A stretch of DNA of 63,198 nt from Natrinema versiforme JCM 10478 (GCF_000337195.1 NZ_AOID01000027.1:19910-83107); one strand, 5' to 3'. Shown: positions 17,034-26,245, counted from the first letter of the stretch. Notes: generated from the letters alone by a model not told the origin. Translations and numbers: made by a program.

Positions 17034-18749
17034 TTATAGTAACACCTCGAGGACGGTCACCGTCGCGACGTACAGCACCATCGAGGAGACGAGCGTGCGG
17101 CCGATGTGGTAGCCGAAGAGCGCCCGATCGATCCCGTGGCGCAGAGCGATCGAGAGCGGCGTGACGATGAAACACAGCGCGATCAGGTAGATGCCGACGA
17201 CGATCCCGAGCGAGTCGGCGGGGAACGCGGCGGCGTCGACCCCCCTTGCCCCGGTCAGATCCGCACTGGACATCATCGCGGCCATCCCGACGGTCGCACC
17301 GGCCACGAGCGGCGCGAAGTACGCCGCCGTGTTGTCGAGTGTACTCGTCACCTGTTCGAGGTTCCATTTCGCCTCGGCTTCGACGTCCTCGAGTTCCTCG
17401 AGGTGGTCGGCCATCGAGACGATGGCGCGGCCGGCGGGTTTCCCCTCGTCGGCGGCGATCGCGAGCAACGCGGCGGTCCCGCGAGCGCGCGGGCTCGGGA
17501 TGTCTCTCAGCGCGCCGTAGTCGCCGAGAAACGCCGCCCGGACGCCCATGTGCAGCCGCCGCTGGAGGCCGGCCGCCCGTTCGAAGACCTCGCCGGTCTC
17601 GGCGGGGACGCGGTCGGCCGCCAGTTCGACCGCCGATTCGACGGACTCGCCCTCAGCGACCTGCCGTCCCACGATGTACAGCGCGTCGGTGAGGTGTGCT
17701 TCGACGTCGCGGACGTAGTGGCGGACCGCGAGGATGGGGGCGTACGTGGCCAGCAGCGCGATGCCGAGGCCGATACCGACGGCAGCGATCGGCGCGAGGT
17801 GTGCGGGGCCAACGGCGGCGATCAGCGGATAGCTACAGAGGCCGGCGAGCACGCCCCAGAGCGCCCGAAGCCGGAGCCGGTCGGGAACGTCCGGATGATC
17901 GTGCCCGATCGTTGGCGGCGGAAACGCGACCGGTCGGCGGACGAGCAACCAGAGACTCGCGCCGATCAACGCGGCAGGGAGGACCGCGTTGTACAGGAAG
18001 ACGAAAAACCAGATGTTGACCGCGTAGCCGACCATCGGGACCGTCGGAACGAGCGAGACCAGCGCGAGCGGGATCATGATCCCGAACGCGAACAGCCCGG
18101 TCGCCGGAGCCCGGATCGCGGTCGTGAAATCGGCCATCTGGCTGCGAGTCCCCGAGAGGATGGCCGAGAGCGATCGATCGAGCGTACGGACGCGCTCGGC
18201 GTCCGGCGCGTCTTGGGCGGCCACGAGCAGGTGCGCCGACCGCCGGAGCGCCGGAAACCACTCGGCCCACTCGTCGGCGAAGGAGAGCAAGCCCGTTCCA
18301 GGCGTGCCGATCGACCGGTCGATGTGGCCGTCGAGGCTCTGTGAGAGCGGGCCGTGGCCCGTTTCGGCCGCGAACCGAACCGCGCCCTCGAGCGCCGGCT
18401 GGACCTGCATTCGCAGCACCGCTCGGCCGATGAGATTCGGCGTGTCGCCGAGCGCTTCGGTCCGGCGAAACGCCGCCTGCAAGTGTGGCATCGAGTGAAC
18501 GGTATGGATCGCCGCGAGCGGTGCGACCAGCACGAAAAACAGGACGAAGGGGAGCGGAGCCGACGTTACCAGTAACGCCAGCGGGAGAAAGGCCGCGACG
18601 ATCCCGGCCCCGTATCCCGCCCGGATGATCGTCTCGGCGTCGTATGGCGAGTCGGTAAAGGAGAGCGACTCCTCGAGGTCGTCGCTCCCGTCGACGGCGG
18701 CCGGATACAGCGCGGCGAGCGTGCGGACGAGCGTTGAGAAGTGTCCCAT
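17034..18749 (-). CDS. PilC/TadC-type (T2SSF domain) pilus assembly membrane protein
   Basis: A 571-residue polytopic inner-membrane platform protein. Two T2SSF-like halves are seen, each with a soluble helical domain followed by two to three hydrophobic helices (around residues 50-90, 215-265, 300-340, 480-520 and the C-terminus). Such proteins pair with a PilB-type ATPase to assemble type IV pilus-like fibres. It starts 7 bases after the PilB-type gene stops, so the two are co-translated. Archaeal PilC proteins are typically duplicated in this way. Confidence 0.9.
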   Translation of the reverse strand: MGHFSTLVRTLAALYPAAVDGSDDLEESLSFTDSPYDAETIIRAGYGAGIVAAFLPLALLVTSAPLPFVLFFVLVAPLAAIHTVHSMPHLQAAFRRTEALGDTPNLIGRAVLRMQVQPALEGAVRFAAETGHGPLSQSLDGHIDRSIGTPGTGLLSFADEWAEWFPALRRSAHLLVAAQDAPDAERVRTLDRSLSAILSGTRSQMADFTTAIRAPATGLFAFGIMIPLALVSLVPTVPMVGYAVNIWFFVFLYNAVLPAALIGASLWLLVRRPVAFPPPTIGHDHPDVPDRLRLRALWGVLAGLCSYPLIAAVGPAHLAPIAAVGIGLGIALLATYAPILAVRHYVRDVEAHLTDALYIVGRQVAEGESVESAVELAADRVPAETGEVFERAAGLQRRLHMGVRAAFLGDYGALRDIPSPRARGTAALLAIAADEGKPAGRAIVSMADHLEELEDVEAEAKWNLEQVTSTLDNTAAYFAPLVAGATVGMAAMMSSADLTGARGVDAAAFPADSLGIVVGIYLIALCFIVTPLSIALRHGIDRALFGYHIGRTLVSSMVLYVATVTVLEVLL

Positions 18750-18756
18750 TCCGCGA

Positions 18757-20727
18757 TCACTCCTCTCCGTTGCCCCGGCCGGCGTACACTGCGGCGACCG
18801 ATTGCGGGTCCGTTCGGCCGTCGCGGGCGAGCGTCGACAGGAGGTCCGCTCTCGCCGAAATCGCCTCCCGAACGTCGGCGTAGCTCTCGGTCGGTCCGGC
18901 GAGGCGCTCGACGACCCGACTCTCGCCGCGGTCGATGCGTCCGGTCGCGACCGCCCGTTCGCCGTCTAACTCGTACAGCGGCTCGAACCAGATATCGTCG
19001 CCGCTGCCGACGACTTCCTCGATGCTGGCGAGGCGTCGCCGTCGCCCCTCAGGCGTTCGGTGGGCCTGAACGGTGACGACGAGATCCGTCGCACCGAACG
19101 ACGAGGGTTCGACGGCGAGGTCGGAGACCACGCGCTCGTAGACCTCGTCGGCACCGTCGCCGTGAATCGTCCCGAGCACCGCGTTCGCGTTGGCACCGAC
19201 CCGCATCGCCTCGTAGAGAACTTGCGCCTCCTCGCCGCGGATTTCGCCGACGACGAGCGCCCCGTTACCGAGTCGAAGCGCCGTCCGCAGCGCCGCTTCG
19301 GCCGTTATCTCGGGCCCGTCGCCGGACCCCGTTCGCAGCGCCTGCACGTCCCGTCCCACCGACTGCAACGGCCCAACCGGGAGTTCGGGCGTGTCCTCGA
19401 TCAGGACCGTTCGGGTCTCCGCCGCGAGTTCGTACAGCAGCGTTCCAAGCAGTGTCGTCTTTCCGGAGCCGCGGGTCCCGGCGATCAACGCGGCGGCGTT
19501 GCGTTCGACGGCGACCGAGAGAAACGCTGCGACCGCCGCCGACATGGTCCCGTTCGCGACGAGCGCCGGCAGGGTGAACTCGTCGTCGGGTTGTTCCCGA
19601 AACGCGAAGGCGATGCCGTCCGCGACCGGATCGGTGATGCCGGCGACCCGGATCCGGGTACCGCTCTCGAGCGCGGCCGTCGCGTCGACCGTCGGACTCG
19701 CCCGGGAGAACGCCCGCCCGCTCGTGCGCCGAACCCGCGAGGCGAGCGCTCGAGCGCCGCCGGGCGTGAGGTGGACGTTCGTGGTCATCGACTCCCCGTC
19801 GACGACGACGCGGATGGGGTTCGCCGAGACCGGCGACGTGACGTACACGTCGGTGACGCGAGGATCGGCGAACAGGTCCTCGAGGATGCCGTACCCGATC
19901 GTGTGTTTGCGTAAGATTGCAGTCAAGCGCGGATCGGCCGGCTCGTCACCGACGGCTTCGATCGCCCGTGAGGCTGCGCGATCCCCCTCCACGACGCCTT
20001 CCGCGATCGCTTCGTACCCCTCGATGAGACGTTGGCGTTCAGCACTGGCGAGTGTCGTGTCGATCACGTCGAGGGCGTAGCGCGCGACGCCGTCCGGCCG
20101 TCCGTAGATTCGCGCGTCGCTCCCGGTCTCGAGCGACCGGACGTCCCTGAGGTGTGCGCCGTCGGCGATCGTCCGGTCGACGAAGTACTGGCCGATGGTG
20201 AGCCCGACGGTCGGCGTCAGCGCCGCGTCGTCGCTCCCGGTCTCGAGCCCACTCGCGGCTGCGACCAGTCCTGATTCGACGCCGATGTCGGCGATCGGGC
20301 CGACTCGTCGTCGGACGTCCTCGGCGACCGCGAGCGGTTCCCGTGTGGCTGCCGTCGCCAGCTGCTCGTCACGATCGCCGAGCAGCGCGACGAACCGGCC
20401 GGCCGCCCTGAGGATGGCGACACCGCGACCGTCGTACCGGTACTCGAGCCCGTTCGATCGGACGACGATCTGGTCGGCGTCGCGGTCGGCAAGCGCGTCG
20501 ACTGCCGTCTGCCGGCAGGCGCTCGCGCTCTCGAGGTCGCCATCGCAGTCGGCCGCATCGAGGAGCAGCGTCTCGTCCTCGACGGATACCCGACAGGCAC
20601 ACGGTGATCGTGCATTTTCGCTTCGGCCGAAGAGACGCCCCACTCCTGGGTTGTCCCGACCGAGGAAGTTGCGAACGCCGAGGCCGTCGATGACCGACCG
20701 GAGGTGTCCGATCTCGTCCTGAGACAT
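18757..20727 (-). CDS. PilB/GspE/TadA-type secretion ATPase
   Basis: A 656-residue hexameric ATPase driving pilus or secretion-system assembly. The C-terminal RecA-like core has Walker A GTRGSGKTT (about residue 415-425), an Asp box, Walker B-like VVGEIRG (about 490) and a His box around LGTIHGDGADEVYERV. An N-terminal regulatory region of about 250 residues precedes it; it includes a CxC pair (PCACRV) near residue 45. The ATG at 20727 is supported by a TTTAAA box 27 bases upstream. It is followed directly by its PilC-type partner. Confidence 0.93.
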   Translation of the reverse strand: MSQDEIGHLRSVIDGLGVRNFLGRDNPGVGRLFGRSENARSPCACRVSVEDETLLLDAADCDGDLESASACRQTAVDALADRDADQIVVRSNGLEYRYDGRGVAILRAAGRFVALLGDRDEQLATAATREPLAVAEDVRRRVGPIADIGVESGLVAAASGLETGSDDAALTPTVGLTIGQYFVDRTIADGAHLRDVRSLETGSDARIYGRPDGVARYALDVIDTTLASAERQRLIEGYEAIAEGVVEGDRAASRAIEAVGDEPADPRLTAILRKHTIGYGILEDLFADPRVTDVYVTSPVSANPIRVVVDGESMTTNVHLTPGGARALASRVRRTSGRAFSRASPTVDATAALESGTRIRVAGITDPVADGIAFAFREQPDDEFTLPALVANGTMSAAVAAFLSVAVERNAAALIAGTRGSGKTTLLGTLLYELAAETRTVLIEDTPELPVGPLQSVGRDVQALRTGSGDGPEITAEAALRTALRLGNGALVVGEIRGEEAQVLYEAMRVGANANAVLGTIHGDGADEVYERVVSDLAVEPSSFGATDLVVTVQAHRTPEGRRRRLASIEEVVGSGDDIWFEPLYELDGERAVATGRIDRGESRVVERLAGPTESYADVREAISARADLLSTLARDGRTDPQSVAAVYAGRGNGEE

Positions 20728-20750
20728 ACCGGTGCTGGCAGCGGCTTCCG

Positions 20751-20757
20751 ATTTAAA
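20751..20757 (-). promoter_or_regulatory. TATA box for the PilB-type gene
   Basis: ATTTAAA is centred 27 bases from the ATG at 20727. It straddles the 3' end of the preceding gene (stop at 20759), so this promoter is internal to the gene cluster. Confidence 0.5.
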
Positions 20758-20758
20758 C

Positions 20759-21223
20759 TCACACACGGCTCGCGACGACGACCGGGTCCCCGTTCTTGTC
20801 GGCCTGAAGCGTCAGTGCGAGCCGGATCCCGCCGGTCCCGCCGAGTTCGACCGATTCGTTGGCCGCGGGATCGTTCCAGACGATCGGTTCTCCGATTACC
20901 GACTTGCGTGTCGTCCCGTCCTCGAGCACGTAGCTGACGGCGCTGTAGCTCCCGTTCGCCCGCGGCGTGATCTCGAAGTGATCGACGGATGCGGTCGTAA
21001 GCGACCCTCGCGGCAGCGTCACGTCGACGACTCGCCGGGAATCGGGGTGGCCGTCGGGCGAGAGTTCGCCGGAGTCGGAAAGCGATGTCGCCGCGTCGTC
21101 GATCGCCGCGATGCTCGTGTCGACCTGCCGCTGGGTATTCATCGACGCTCCGCGTTCGATCGCCGGGACCGCGAGCACCACGATCGCGACCGTGAGCACG
21201 ATCGCGACAACGTACCGGATCAC
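20759..21223 (-). CDS. Small N-anchored protein of the pilus cluster
   Basis: 154 residues: an immediate hydrophobic segment (IRYVVAIVLTVAIVVLAVPA) and then an acidic beta-rich domain. It has the single-anchor build of the other pilin-like proteins in this cluster. The GTG start overlaps the stop of the upstream coiled-coil gene (GTGA), which fixes the start and implies coupled translation. No known enzyme motif. Confidence 0.72.
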   Translation of the reverse strand: MIRYVVAIVLTVAIVVLAVPAIERGASMNTQRQVDTSIAAIDDAATSLSDSGELSPDGHPDSRRVVDVTLPRGSLTTASVDHFEITPRANGSYSAVSYVLEDGTTRKSVIGEPIVWNDPAANESVELGGTGGIRLALTLQADKNGDPVVVASRV

Positions 21224-22104
21224 GGCAGTCTGGCCCGAATCGACTGCAATACGCCGCCGGCGGACTCCTCGTCGCCATCGGGCGGAACGTCGCGTGCGTC
21301 GTCCGTTCGGGAGGTTCCGTCGACACCGTCGCTGCCGGCCGCTCCGTTCGGATCGGCCGAATCGGAGAGTCGATCGTCGAGGGCGGCCTGCGTCGCGCCG
21401 GTGGTGGTCCGTGGCTCTCGAGCCGTCGAGCCGTTTCGATTCGAGAGACCGCCGGTGTGTCCATCCGGTGGGTCCCCGTCCGATTCGTTGCCTTCGTGGC
21501 TCGAGTTGTTGGCTCCGATACTCGAGTTGCTGTCTCCGTGGCTCGAGTCGGCGCGTTCGCGGCCCGATTCGCTGTCCCCTTCGGTCGCCGGCGAGACAAT
21601 CTCCGAGACGGTTCGTTCGACGGCGGGCAGGTCGCTGCCTGACTCGCTCGCATCAACCCGCTTGCTCGATACCGCGCTCGAATCGCGGTCGTCTCGAGCG
21701 GGGACCGCCCCATCCGTCTCGGTGTTTTCGGTCAGGTTTTCCGACGTAATGCCGTCAGCGGCGGGGCGCGGTACGTCCACGTCGAGATCAATCGTCTCGT
21801 CGACGGCCCCCTCGAGTTCGTCGAGGCGGTACTCGAGTCGATCAACCGCGGCGACGGCCGCGTCGGCACGGCGCTCGACGGCTTCGTTAACCGAGTCGAC
21901 GCTGCCGACGGCCCCGTCGAGTGCGTCGGTCCGGCCCTCGAGGGCGGCGAGACGGCGTTCGTGCTCCTCGACCTGTGCGGTCAGTTCCTCGAGGATCCCG
22001 GCGACGGACGCGATGTCGGCGAGTTCGTCCAGTTCGATGTCGCCGTCGACGACCGCGCGCTCGACGGCGGAGAGTCGCCGCTCGATCCGCTCGATGTCGC
22101 TCAT
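21220..22104 (-). CDS. Coiled-coil acidic protein, first gene of the pilus cluster
   Basis: A 294-residue soluble protein. Residues 1-115 are a predicted coiled coil with heptad Leu/Val (for example IERRLSAVERAV, LEYRLDELEGAV); residues 120-294 are a disordered, Ser/Asp/Gly-rich linker ending in GGVLQSIRARLP. It has no membrane segment. It may be a cytoplasmic regulator or scaffold of the PilB/PilC machine; this is inferred from position only. The ATG at 22104 has a TTTAAA box 27 bases upstream; the longer frame to 22137 would include that box. Confidence 0.7.
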   Translation of the reverse strand: MSDIERIERRLSAVERAVVDGDIELDELADIASVAGILEELTAQVEEHERRLAALEGRTDALDGAVGSVDSVNEAVERRADAAVAAVDRLEYRLDELEGAVDETIDLDVDVPRPAADGITSENLTENTETDGAVPARDDRDSSAVSSKRVDASESGSDLPAVERTVSEIVSPATEGDSESGRERADSSHGDSNSSIGANNSSHEGNESDGDPPDGHTGGLSNRNGSTAREPRTTTGATQAALDDRLSDSADPNGAAGSDGVDGTSRTDDARDVPPDGDEESAGGVLQSIRARLP

Positions 22105-22126
22105 GGCGAGCGTTGCTCCACCTTCG

Positions 22127-22135
22127 TATTTAAAC
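22127..22135 (-). promoter_or_regulatory. TATA box for the pilus cluster
   Basis: A TATTTAAAC-type element, 27 bases before the ATG at 22104, is the probable main promoter of the eight-gene minus-strand cluster. It has the same sequence and spacing as the internal boxes near 20,754 and 17,013. Confidence 0.55.
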
Positions 22136-22322
22136 ATGAGACTACGCCGCTGTGCCGAATCAGGGCGCTACTGGTCCCATCACTGTTCGCATGTCAAAGA
22201 CGGCATTCGGCGGTAAATCGCTCGTTCAATCTGCCCGATCCCGTTGAACTCGCCGTAATCGTCCGAAACGGTCGGGCCGGTATTTGCGTCGGCGCGCCCG
22301 ACAGTACACTCTCGGAGACACC

Positions 22323-22598
22323 ATGGCGAGCCCCCCTTCCCTCCCCGACCGGCGATCTACCGACTCGAGTTCGTCGAGTGACCGCCGCGACGACGAACAC
22401 GGTGTGCTCGAGCGCGCAGCACCGGCGATCGCGACGCCGATCCGCGCGGCGGGGTTCTGGACGGCGATCGCCATGCCGATTCTGTACCTGCCCCTGCTCG
22501 CCAGGGGGCTGTCGTCGTCGCTCGAGGGGGGCGTATTTCTGGCGCTGATCGTCGGGAACCTGCTGGCGCTGTACGTCGGGCACGCACACCGCCAGTGA
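22323..22598 (+). CDS. Small two-helix membrane protein, unknown function
   Basis: 91 residues: a polar, Ser/Asp-rich N-terminus of about 35 residues and two hydrophobic helices (about 45-62 and 68-85). The ATG at 22323 is preferred because residues before it in the same frame are basic and non-conserved in style. It is divergent from the pilus cluster and convergent with the transporter gene. Function unknown. Confidence 0.55.
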   Translation: MASPPSLPDRRSTDSSSSSDRRDDEHGVLERAAPAIATPIRAAGFWTAIAMPILYLPLLARGLSSSLEGGVFLALIVGNLLALYVGHAHRQ

Positions 22599-22697
22599 GA
22601 CGCCTCGCGGGGTTCATATGGGTTACTGCACCGATTTACCGAACCGTCATTCGGTCGGGGTCGGGGTTGTGCCGGCACTGACGGACGGGAGACCGTC

Positions 22698-23624
22698 TCA
22701 GTCGCTCGAGCCCCGCGATCGAACGTGGCCGAACTCCCGCTGGATCGCCCGCCGCTTGACGAGGACGAACCCGACCGCGATGAGCCCGAATCCGAGCAGC
22801 GTCGCGGCGTCGACGACCTCGCCGAGGTAGAGCCACCCGACGACAGCGGTGACGATCGGTGCGACGTACGATACCATGTTGATCTCGACGGCACCCAGTC
22901 GCTCGAGCAGGTCGAAGTAGATGAGAAAGCCGACGGCGCTTGCACCCACCGATAGGTACGCGATCGCGCCGATCGCTTCCGGGTGGGTCCACGCGGCGGG
23001 CTCGACGGGTTCGCCGATCGCGAGGCTCGCGATGTGCAACAAGAGCGCGCCGCCGAGCATCGACCACGCCTCCATCGTCTCGATGGGGAGCGAAGCATCG
23101 ATCCGCCGGGTGAGGACGCTGCCGAGTGCAAACGCCGCCGCGGCACAGAAGACGAGTCCCTTCGCTACCGCGTCGGTGGCGAGCAGGTTCGACGGGTCGG
23201 GCCGGACGATCACCGCGACGCCGACGAGGCCGACGAGGACGCCGACGATCCCGACGGACGAGAGCGCGTCGGAGGGGACGAGCAATCGGGCGAACCCGGT
23301 GCTCAGGACCGGCGAGAGACTCACCAAAATCGCGGCCGCCGCGGCCGTCGTGTTCAGCTGTCCGACGAACAGGAACGCGTGGTAGGCCGCGATTAAGAGC
23401 GCGGCACCGACGGCGACCTGCGTCCACTCGAGCCCGCCGCGTGGCCGCCAGTGATCGACGGCGATGGCGGCGTAGCCGAGCATCAGTAGGCCGGCGATAT
23501 CGTATCGCAGCGCCGCGAACAGCACCGGCGGAATGTACTCGAGGCCGGCGCTGATCGCGACGAACGCCGACCCCCACAGCGTTGCGAGCGTCAGGAAGAG
23601 GACGAGATTTCGATAGCGGCTCAC
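22698..23624 (-). CDS. DMT-superfamily (EamA) transporter
   Basis: A 308-residue membrane protein with about ten helices arranged as two EamA repeats; the first half contains LATLWGSAFVAI and LRYDIAGLLML, typical of this family of metabolite/amino-acid exporters. Substrate unknown. I chose the GTG at 23624, which places the first helix near the N-terminus; the frame runs on to 23732, adding a polar 36-residue extension that is atypical. Confidence 0.88.
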   Translation of the reverse strand: MSRYRNLVLFLTLATLWGSAFVAISAGLEYIPPVLFAALRYDIAGLLMLGYAAIAVDHWRPRGGLEWTQVAVGAALLIAAYHAFLFVGQLNTTAAAAAILVSLSPVLSTGFARLLVPSDALSSVGIVGVLVGLVGVAVIVRPDPSNLLATDAVAKGLVFCAAAAFALGSVLTRRIDASLPIETMEAWSMLGGALLLHIASLAIGEPVEPAAWTHPEAIGAIAYLSVGASAVGFLIYFDLLERLGAVEINMVSYVAPIVTAVVGWLYLGEVVDAATLLGFGLIAVGFVLVKRRAIQREFGHVRSRGSSD

Positions 23625-23830
23625 AGTGGCCCTCCCGGCAGAGACGGCCTTTGTCTTTCGATTCGAGACCGGTTCGGCGACCGGCGAACCGCCGACTCGT
23701 CTGTCGATCCAGTTGGGACCGTCGCCGACCACGTTCGGATTAAGAGATCAGTGACTTGCCGCTTTGCGGTCGGGAACCGGAAATCGGGGGTCGGCAATCG
23801 GGACTCAAGAAGGAAGACTGGACGCCGGGC

Positions 23831-24196
23831 TCAGAGCGGGGGCCGTTCGCGAATCTCGGGTTCCTCCTCGGTTTGTCTGAATTGCTCGAGCAGGGGCTTG
23901 ATGTCGTCGAATCCCTCGGCCAGTACGATATCGCCGCTGCGCAGATCGTACTCGATGATGTCGTAGTCCTCGAGCCGCGGCAGGTGGTTGTGAACTAACG
24001 AGACGTAGACGCGCTGTCTGGTCTCCTTGCCGACCGCGTCGGTGCGGGCGTCGAGTTCCCATGCCGCGACCTGGGTGACGAGATCTTCGAGGTTCGCAGT
24101 GGCGTCGTCGGCCAACTGGTAGAGCAGATAGCGCCGCTCGGACTCGGCGAGCAGGGAACAGGCCGCTTCCATCCGACTGGCGTTCGTCTGGTTCAT
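23831..24196 (-). CDS. Haloarchaeal winged-helix regulator-like protein
   Basis: 121 residues with a winged-helix style pattern: SERRYLLYQLADDA, a variable charged loop, then the motif YVSLVHNHLPRLEDYDIIEYD characteristic of a large haloarchaeal family (the one I recall as DUF7344). These are presumed transcription regulators; no ligand domain is attached. A TATTA element about 25 bases upstream supports the ATG at 24196 rather than 24214. Confidence 0.7.
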   Translation of the reverse strand: MNQTNASRMEAACSLLAESERRYLLYQLADDATANLEDLVTQVAAWELDARTDAVGKETRQRVYVSLVHNHLPRLEDYDIIEYDLRSGDIVLAEGFDDIKPLLEQFRQTEEEPEIRERPPL

Positions 24197-24474
24197 ATCT
24201 CGTCCACGCACCAAGCGGTATTACACCTACTGCCAACACAGATAGGGTCCGAATCCCCGCCCCGACGAGCCCGCTTTCGAGGGCGCTCGGTACGAGCCCA
24301 CAGCCGACCGATTTCGTCGAATTCGGTGTTCATGGGGCGTCTCGAGACTGTTTCCATAACCTGTCTTTCCGTCGTCGCTGTGGGTCAGGATGATCCGATC
24401 GGTTCCTATGACTATGTCTGTCATATGTTATCAGGGACAGAATAGTTAAGACGGCGAGTGCCGTAGACGGGAGC

Positions 24475-25116
24475 ATGGCCGCTCACGGCCGGCCCGCACT
24501 ACGGGACCTGTTCGACGAGTCGCCCACACCCCACATCGCCCATCCGCCGCGGACCCATCACCGTGACTTCTACGTCGCTACCGACGGGTCTTTCCGGGGC
24601 TCGGGCGGTGGGCTGGGTGCCGTCATCGAAACGCGCGACGGCACCCGCGTCGCACGCGTCTCGACTGCGGATACGCCGCCGGACAACAACGTCGCGGAGT
24701 ATCGGGCGCTCCACCTCGGACTCGACGTCCTCGCAGCGCGAGCGCCGCGAGACGCCGCCGTCGGCGTCCTCATCGACCACGACGCGCTCGCCAGCAACGT
24801 CAACAGTGCCATCCTCGCGACGCGGCACCCGGACGGGAAAGCACCCCGTCCCGTCTCGGTCCCGGCCGCGACGCGGTATCACTGGCGCGGGATTCAGGCC
24901 CGACTCAGCGGGTTCGACGAGGTGCGGGCTGCCCGGATCGACAGCGATCAGAACCCCGCCCACCCCCTCGCGAACGCGCCGGACCAGTACCGCCACGTCA
25001 ATCGCGAACTCGACCGCTGTGTCCTCCCCGAGACGCCAGAGCCGGCGGCTGGCGAGTTCCCGCCACCGTCTCGAGCCGATCGGAACGGCGGTGGCGGCGG
25101 TCGCGCCTCCGACTGA
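24475..25116 (+). CDS. rnhA: Ribonuclease HI-family protein
   Basis: A 213-residue archaeal-type RNase HI-like protein that would cut RNA in RNA-DNA hybrids. The acidic residues expected in the active site are Asp37 (TDGSF), Glu75 (NNVAEYRA) and Asp101/103 (IDHDALAS). The position of the fourth carboxylate, normally in an N-x-x-x-D-x-LA motif, reads NPAHPLA with His163, so the last metal ligand may be replaced. An N-terminal extension of 30 residues precedes the core, as in haloarchaeal RNase HI. An ATAGTTAAG element lies about 27 bases upstream. Confidence 0.82.
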   Translation: MAAHGRPALRDLFDESPTPHIAHPPRTHHRDFYVATDGSFRGSGGGLGAVIETRDGTRVARVSTADTPPDNNVAEYRALHLGLDVLAARAPRDAAVGVLIDHDALASNVNSAILATRHPDGKAPRPVSVPAATRYHWRGIQARLSGFDEVRAARIDSDQNPAHPLANAPDQYRHVNRELDRCVLPETPEPAAGEFPPPSRADRNGGGGGRASD

Positions 25117-25209
25117 TCGCCTGCCACGCCAGCAGTTTCGCTCGCGCTCCGGCCCCCGAGTCGGCCGGAACCGCCATCGTTTTCTCACCGCTCGAGCAAG
25201 TCGTCCCCG

Positions 25210-25668
25210 ATGAGCCTCCGCGTCGCGGTCGCCGCCCCGTTCATCCAGAACGGGACCCGTCGACTGCAGGAAAACGAGTTCGTCGTCGCCCTCTCGCTCG
25301 ACCGGGACTGGTTCTCCCCCGATCAGGCCAAGCGACTGATCGACATCGCCACCGGCGAGGGCCTGCTCGAGCGCGGCGACGACGGCCTCGAGGTCGCGTT
25401 CGACCCCGCCGAGGTGACGGTGCCCGAGGAGTTCGTCCCCGACGAGGACCTCCTGCGGGAACGCTCCGCGTTCGAACGCGTCCTCGACTCGCTCGTCGCG
25501 GAGGGCATGGCGAAACACGAAGCGGTCGGCGCAATCAACACCCTCCAGCGGGACCTCGGGTTGACGATCGAGGCCGCCGCGGTGGTCTACGCCCGCCGCG
25601 AGGGCATCGATACCGACGACCTCGTCCCGATCGCCCGGGAGGCCGTCGTCGACACCGAAGAGGGTTAA
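25210..25668 (+). CDS. DUF2240 family protein
   Basis: 152 residues, starting LRVAVAAPFIQNG and containing VVALSLDRDWFSPDQAKRL, a pattern I recognise as the archaeal DUF2240 family. The N-terminal half looks like a winged helix, the C-terminal part is helical (AVGAINTLQRDLGL). Function unestablished; in other haloarchaea it is found near replication genes. It precedes the next gene by 23 bases, so they may be co-transcribed. Confidence 0.8.
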   Translation: MSLRVAVAAPFIQNGTRRLQENEFVVALSLDRDWFSPDQAKRLIDIATGEGLLERGDDGLEVAFDPAEVTVPEEFVPDEDLLRERSAFERVLDSLVAEGMAKHEAVGAINTLQRDLGLTIEAAAVVYARREGIDTDDLVPIAREAVVDTEEG

Positions 25669-25691
25669 TCCCGCCGCCCGCACCACCGAGT

Positions 25692-26090
25692 ATGGTCGAG
25701 GATCGGATCACCGACGGCCGCCGGATCGCCCAACTGCTCGCGAGCGAACTCGACGGCCGCGAGGACGGCGAACTCGCTCATTTCGCCGTGACGAACGCCG
25801 ATCGGGACGTCGAACCGACGGCCGACGGCGCTCGCGCCTACGACGTGACCCGCCACGACGAGCGGATCGCCCGCGCGTTCGTCCACGACGACCGGGCACA
25901 CCTCGAGTTCGAAGCCGGCCACGACGCGGCGGCCGAGGCGGCTTCGGACGTCGACCTCCGAGTCCGTCCGAAGGCGACGGATCCGCCCCGCACGCTGGTT
26001 TTCGTGGAAAGCGGAGCCGAGGTCAAACGCGCGACGGACGTGGTACAGCAGGTAAGTCGGGTGCTCGCGGAGACCGACGAAGAGGAATAG
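25692..26090 (+). CDS. Small acidic protein, unknown function
   Basis: 132 residues. A mixed alpha/beta pattern without membrane segments: an N-terminal helix (RRIAQLLASELDG), beta strands (AHFAVTNADRDVEPT), and a final helix. No motif is recognised. Close spacing behind the DUF2240 gene suggests an operon. Confidence 0.6.
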   Translation: MVEDRITDGRRIAQLLASELDGREDGELAHFAVTNADRDVEPTADGARAYDVTRHDERIARAFVHDDRAHLEFEAGHDAAAEAASDVDLRVRPKATDPPRTLVFVESGAEVKRATDVVQQVSRVLAETDEEE

Positions 26091-26215
26091 AGTCGCCTTA
26101 TAGAGAGCGCACTGCAGGGGCGCGCGCTGTCGGTCGCCCGAGTGCAAGCGAGGGCGGCCGACGACGATGTGCGAGGGATGCGGACCGCAGCGACCGAAAG
26201 CGCGGCGCGAAGCGT

Positions 26216-26240
26216 TCGAGAATCGCGTCGCGATTCTCGA
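26216..26240. repeat. Perfect 25-base palindrome
   Basis: Two 12-base arms TCGAGAATCGCG / CGCGATTCTCGA surround a single central T. It could form a hairpin in RNA from either strand or be a dyad protein site. It follows the stop of the + gene by about 125 bases, so it might serve as a processing or termination stem. Confidence 0.9.
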
Positions 26241-26245
26241 GCCCA

